DNA from: Aquabacterium humicola
GTDB taxonomy: Bacteria > Pseudomonadota > Gammaproteobacteria > Burkholderiales > Burkholderiaceae_C
Direction: 5' to 3'
Assembly (NCBI RefSeq): GCF_030167915.1
Contig: NZ_JARGNB010000003.1
Location: 124,001 to 188,000, forward strand
DNA: 64,000 nucleotides
A program made the translations under genes and the position numbers. Shown piece after piece: positions 62,162-64,000 of this stretch (within the stretch, counting starts at the first letter, position 1; each line of letters begins with the position of its first letter). A model generated the notes under the pieces. It ran no database searches and was not told where the DNA came from. It saw only the letters and a program-made list of their open reading frames with translations.

Positions 62162-64000
62162 CTAACCCTTCGAAGACGCGGCCACGGCCGGCGGCGCCGC
62201 CGGCAGCCAGCGCAGCAGCGTGCGCAGCAGTGCATCGACATCGAAGGGCTTGGTCATGTAGTCGTTCATGCCGGCGGCCAGGCAGGCGCGGCGCACCTCG
62301 TCGGTGGCGTGTGCGGTCATCGCGACGATCGGCAGCGCCGGCCGGTGCGGCTGCGCGCGCACGCGCCGCGCGACCTCGAACCCGTCCATGCCGGGCAGCT
62401 CGACGTCCAGCAGCACCAGGTCCACCGGCGTCGACGCCAGCAGCCGCAGCGCCTCGTCGCCGCTGGTGGCCACGCTGACCCGCATGTGCGCAAGCTCGCG
62501 CAGCACGTGGCTGGCCAGCAGCTGGTTGAGCTCGTTGTCGTCGACCAGCAGCACATGCCGGCCGCTCAGCGGCGCCCAGTCCGCCGGGTCGGCGTGCGCG
62601 GCGTCCGCCAACTCGCCGGCCGCCGGCGCGGCCACCGCCTGCAGCGGCACCTCGACGCTGAACGCGCTGCCCGCGCCGGGCGTGCTGGACGCCGCGATGC
62701 GGCCGCCCATCAGCTCGACCAGCTGCCGGCTGATGGCCAGCCCGAGCCCGGTGCCGCCATAGCGCCGCGACGTCGACTCGTCGGCCTGGGTGAAGGGCCG
62801 GAACAGCCGCTCCAGCTGGTCCGGCGCGATGCCGATGCCGGTGTCGACCACCGCGGCGCGCAGCAGCACGCGGCCGCCGTCGGCCGGCGCCGCCGACAGG
62901 CTCAGCTCGACCTGGCCGGCCTGCGTGAACTTCACGGCGTTGCCGCACAGGTTCACCAGCACCTGGGCCAGGCGCTGGCGGTCGCCGAGCAGCCAGGCGG
63001 GCACGTCGGGCGCGACCCGCACGACGAAGTCCAGCGCCTTCTGCCGCGCCAGTACGCCGACGATGGCCTCGACGTGCGCCAGCAGCTCGGACACCGCGAA
63101 GCGCGTCGGCGCGAGCTCCAGCCGGCCGGCTTCGATCTTCGAGAAGTCGAGGATGCGGTCGATCACGCCCAGCAGCGTCTGCGCGGCCAGCGTCGCGCGG
63201 GCCAGGTGCGCGCGCTGGGGTCCGGGCAGGTCGCCGCGCTGCGCCAGCTGCAGGAAGCCGAGCACCGCGTTCATCGGCGTGCGGATCTCGTGGCTCATGT
63301 GCGCGACGAAGGCGCTCTTGGCGCGGCTGGCCGCCTCGGCCGCCGCTTGCGCCTGGCGCGAGGCTTCGACCGCCTGCTGAGGCCGCAGGTCGCGCAGCAT
63401 CGCGGTGGTCAGGCGCTGCGCGCCGCGGCCCACGCTGCTCAGCGACAGCTCCAGCGGCAGCGCGTCGCCCGACACATGCCGGCCCTCGATGCGCACGCGG
63501 CGCCCCGCGCCGTCGGCCGTCGCCGGCGACGCCACCAGCGCGTCGAGCCAGTCGGCCGTCGCCAGCGGCAGCATGCGCTGCAGCGGACCGCCCATCGCGG
63601 CCTCGGCGGACAGGCCGAAGAGCGCCTCGGCGGCGCGGTTGAAGACGACGATGCGCTGGCCGGCGTCGACCGTGACGATCGCGTCCAGCGTGCCGCCGAC
63701 CACCGCGTCGAGCTGCTGCTCGCGCTCGGCGATGCGGCGCCGGCTGTCGCGCAGCGCGTCGAACGGCCGCCGCATGCTGGCGACGAAGGTCGCGCGGTAC
63801 AGCAGCGCGTAGCCGGCCAGCTTGAACAGGTGGCCGAAGATGTTCTCGAAGTCCGACGGTTCGAGATAGGCGGTGAACGCCAGCTCGCCGATGCCGACGA
63901 CGAAGGCCGAGGTGGCCAGCAGGTAGTACTGCGGCCGGCCGCCGGCCCGCGCGCGCCGCCACAGCAGCACGGCGACGGCGAGGTTGGCCGCGCACAGCGC
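62162..64000 (-). CDS. Hybrid sensor histidine kinase / response regulator (5' partial)
   Basis: The frame is open to the right edge, so the N-terminus is missing. Visible order: MASE3-like membrane helices (GELAFTAYLEPSDFENIFGH), a PAS domain (DAIVTVDAGQRIVVFNRAAE), HisKA with the phosphoacceptor His in FVAHMSHEIRTPMNA, HATPase_c (LCGNAVKF, DTGIGIAP, YGGTGLGLAISRQLVE), and a C-terminal receiver (LLVDDNELNQ; phosphoacceptor Asp in LVLLDVELPGMDG; TKPFD). It phosphorylates its own receiver and probably a phosphotransfer protein elsewhere. Stimulus unknown. Confidence 0.88.
   Translation of the reverse strand, partial: ALCAANLAVAVLLWRRARAGGRPQYYLLATSAFVVGIGELAFTAYLEPSDFENIFGHLFKLAGYALLYRATFVASMRRPFDALRDSRRRIAEREQQLDAVVGGTLDAIVTVDAGQRIVVFNRAAEALFGLSAEAAMGGPLQRMLPLATADWLDALVASPATADGAGRRVRIEGRHVSGDALPLELSLSSVGRGAQRLTTAMLRDLRPQQAVEASRQAQAAAEAASRAKSAFVAHMSHEIRTPMNAVLGFLQLAQRGDLPGPQRAHLARATLAAQTLLGVIDRILDFSKIEAGRLELAPTRFAVSELLAHVEAIVGVLARQKALDFVVRVAPDVPAWLLGDRQRLAQVLVNLCGNAVKFTQAGQVELSLSAAPADGGRVLLRAAVVDTGIGIAPDQLERLFRPFTQADESTSRRYGGTGLGLAISRQLVELMGGRIAASSTPGAGSAFSVEVPLQAVAAPAAGELADAAHADPADWAPLSGRHVLLVDDNELNQLLASHVLRELAHMRVSVATSGDEALRLLASTPVDLVLLDVELPGMDGFEVARRVRAQPHRPALPIVAMTAHATDEVRRACLAAGMNDYMTKPFDVDALLRTLLRWLPAAPPAVAASSKG

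Noticed and set aside
1-64000. CRISPR arrays, rRNA and tRNA genes
   Set aside because: No regular repeat-spacer arrays and no rRNA or cloverleaf segments were seen by eye.

Overview
The window is a high-GC stretch with dense coding on both strands. Gene content points to a betaproteobacterium of the order Burkholderiales (Rubrivivax/Methylibium/Leptothrix-like). The clues are orphan periplasmic binding proteins of the ABC_sub_bind family, a TrpS with a C-terminal extension, a PEP-CTERM sorting tag, and many one- to four-base ATGA/GTGA overlaps between neighbouring genes. Taxonomy is inferred from gene types only; no rRNA, tRNA or CRISPR array was found.

Layout. 0-17 kb is an ordinary mosaic: a TonB/TolA-like transducer (cut by the left edge), hydrolases, GNAT plus chorismate mutase, an alcohol dehydrogenase, trpS, a secreted trypsin-like protease, an esterase lipoprotein, an acyltransferase/cNMP-binding fusion, a phospholipase-D lipoprotein, an MFS exporter, an orphan binding protein and an S9 peptidase. 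16.7-29.9 kb looks like an accessory region. It has long gene-poor spacers and a lower GC by eye. It holds an internally deleted RibD/DHFR-like remnant, an M1 aminopeptidase, a frameshifted tyrosine integrase, a serine hydrolase, and a divergent pair of unusual large genes: a McrC-like PD-(D/E)XK nuclease joined to a beta-propeller, and an MFS permease fused to a Rossmann-like cytosolic domain.

30-42 kb carries a glycine-zipper protein, a PQQ-type propeller protein and a large winged-helix ATPase regulator. Divergent from the regulator is a stress/redox run: hemerythrin, 1-Cys peroxiredoxin, an SQR-like flavoprotein and a cNMP-binding thioredoxin-reductase-like protein. Two orphan binding proteins flank an MBL hydrolase. 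42-47 kb has a secreted beta-helix protein ending in a dockerin, next to a small cohesin-like PEP-CTERM protein, and a 7TM-DISM diguanylate cyclase.

47.4-59.4 kb is the clearest pathway: an apparent operon for uptake and breakdown of biuret and probably a related ureide. A BMP-type ABC importer (binding protein, two permeases, ATPase) is interleaved with an SsuABC-type importer. With them come biuret hydrolase, a second isochorismatase-fold hydrolase, allophanate hydrolase, an AtzH-like protein and a GntR regulator. Biuret would go to allophanate and then to ammonia and CO2 as a nitrogen source. The window ends with a MalT-like LuxR regulator and a hybrid histidine kinase cut by the right edge.
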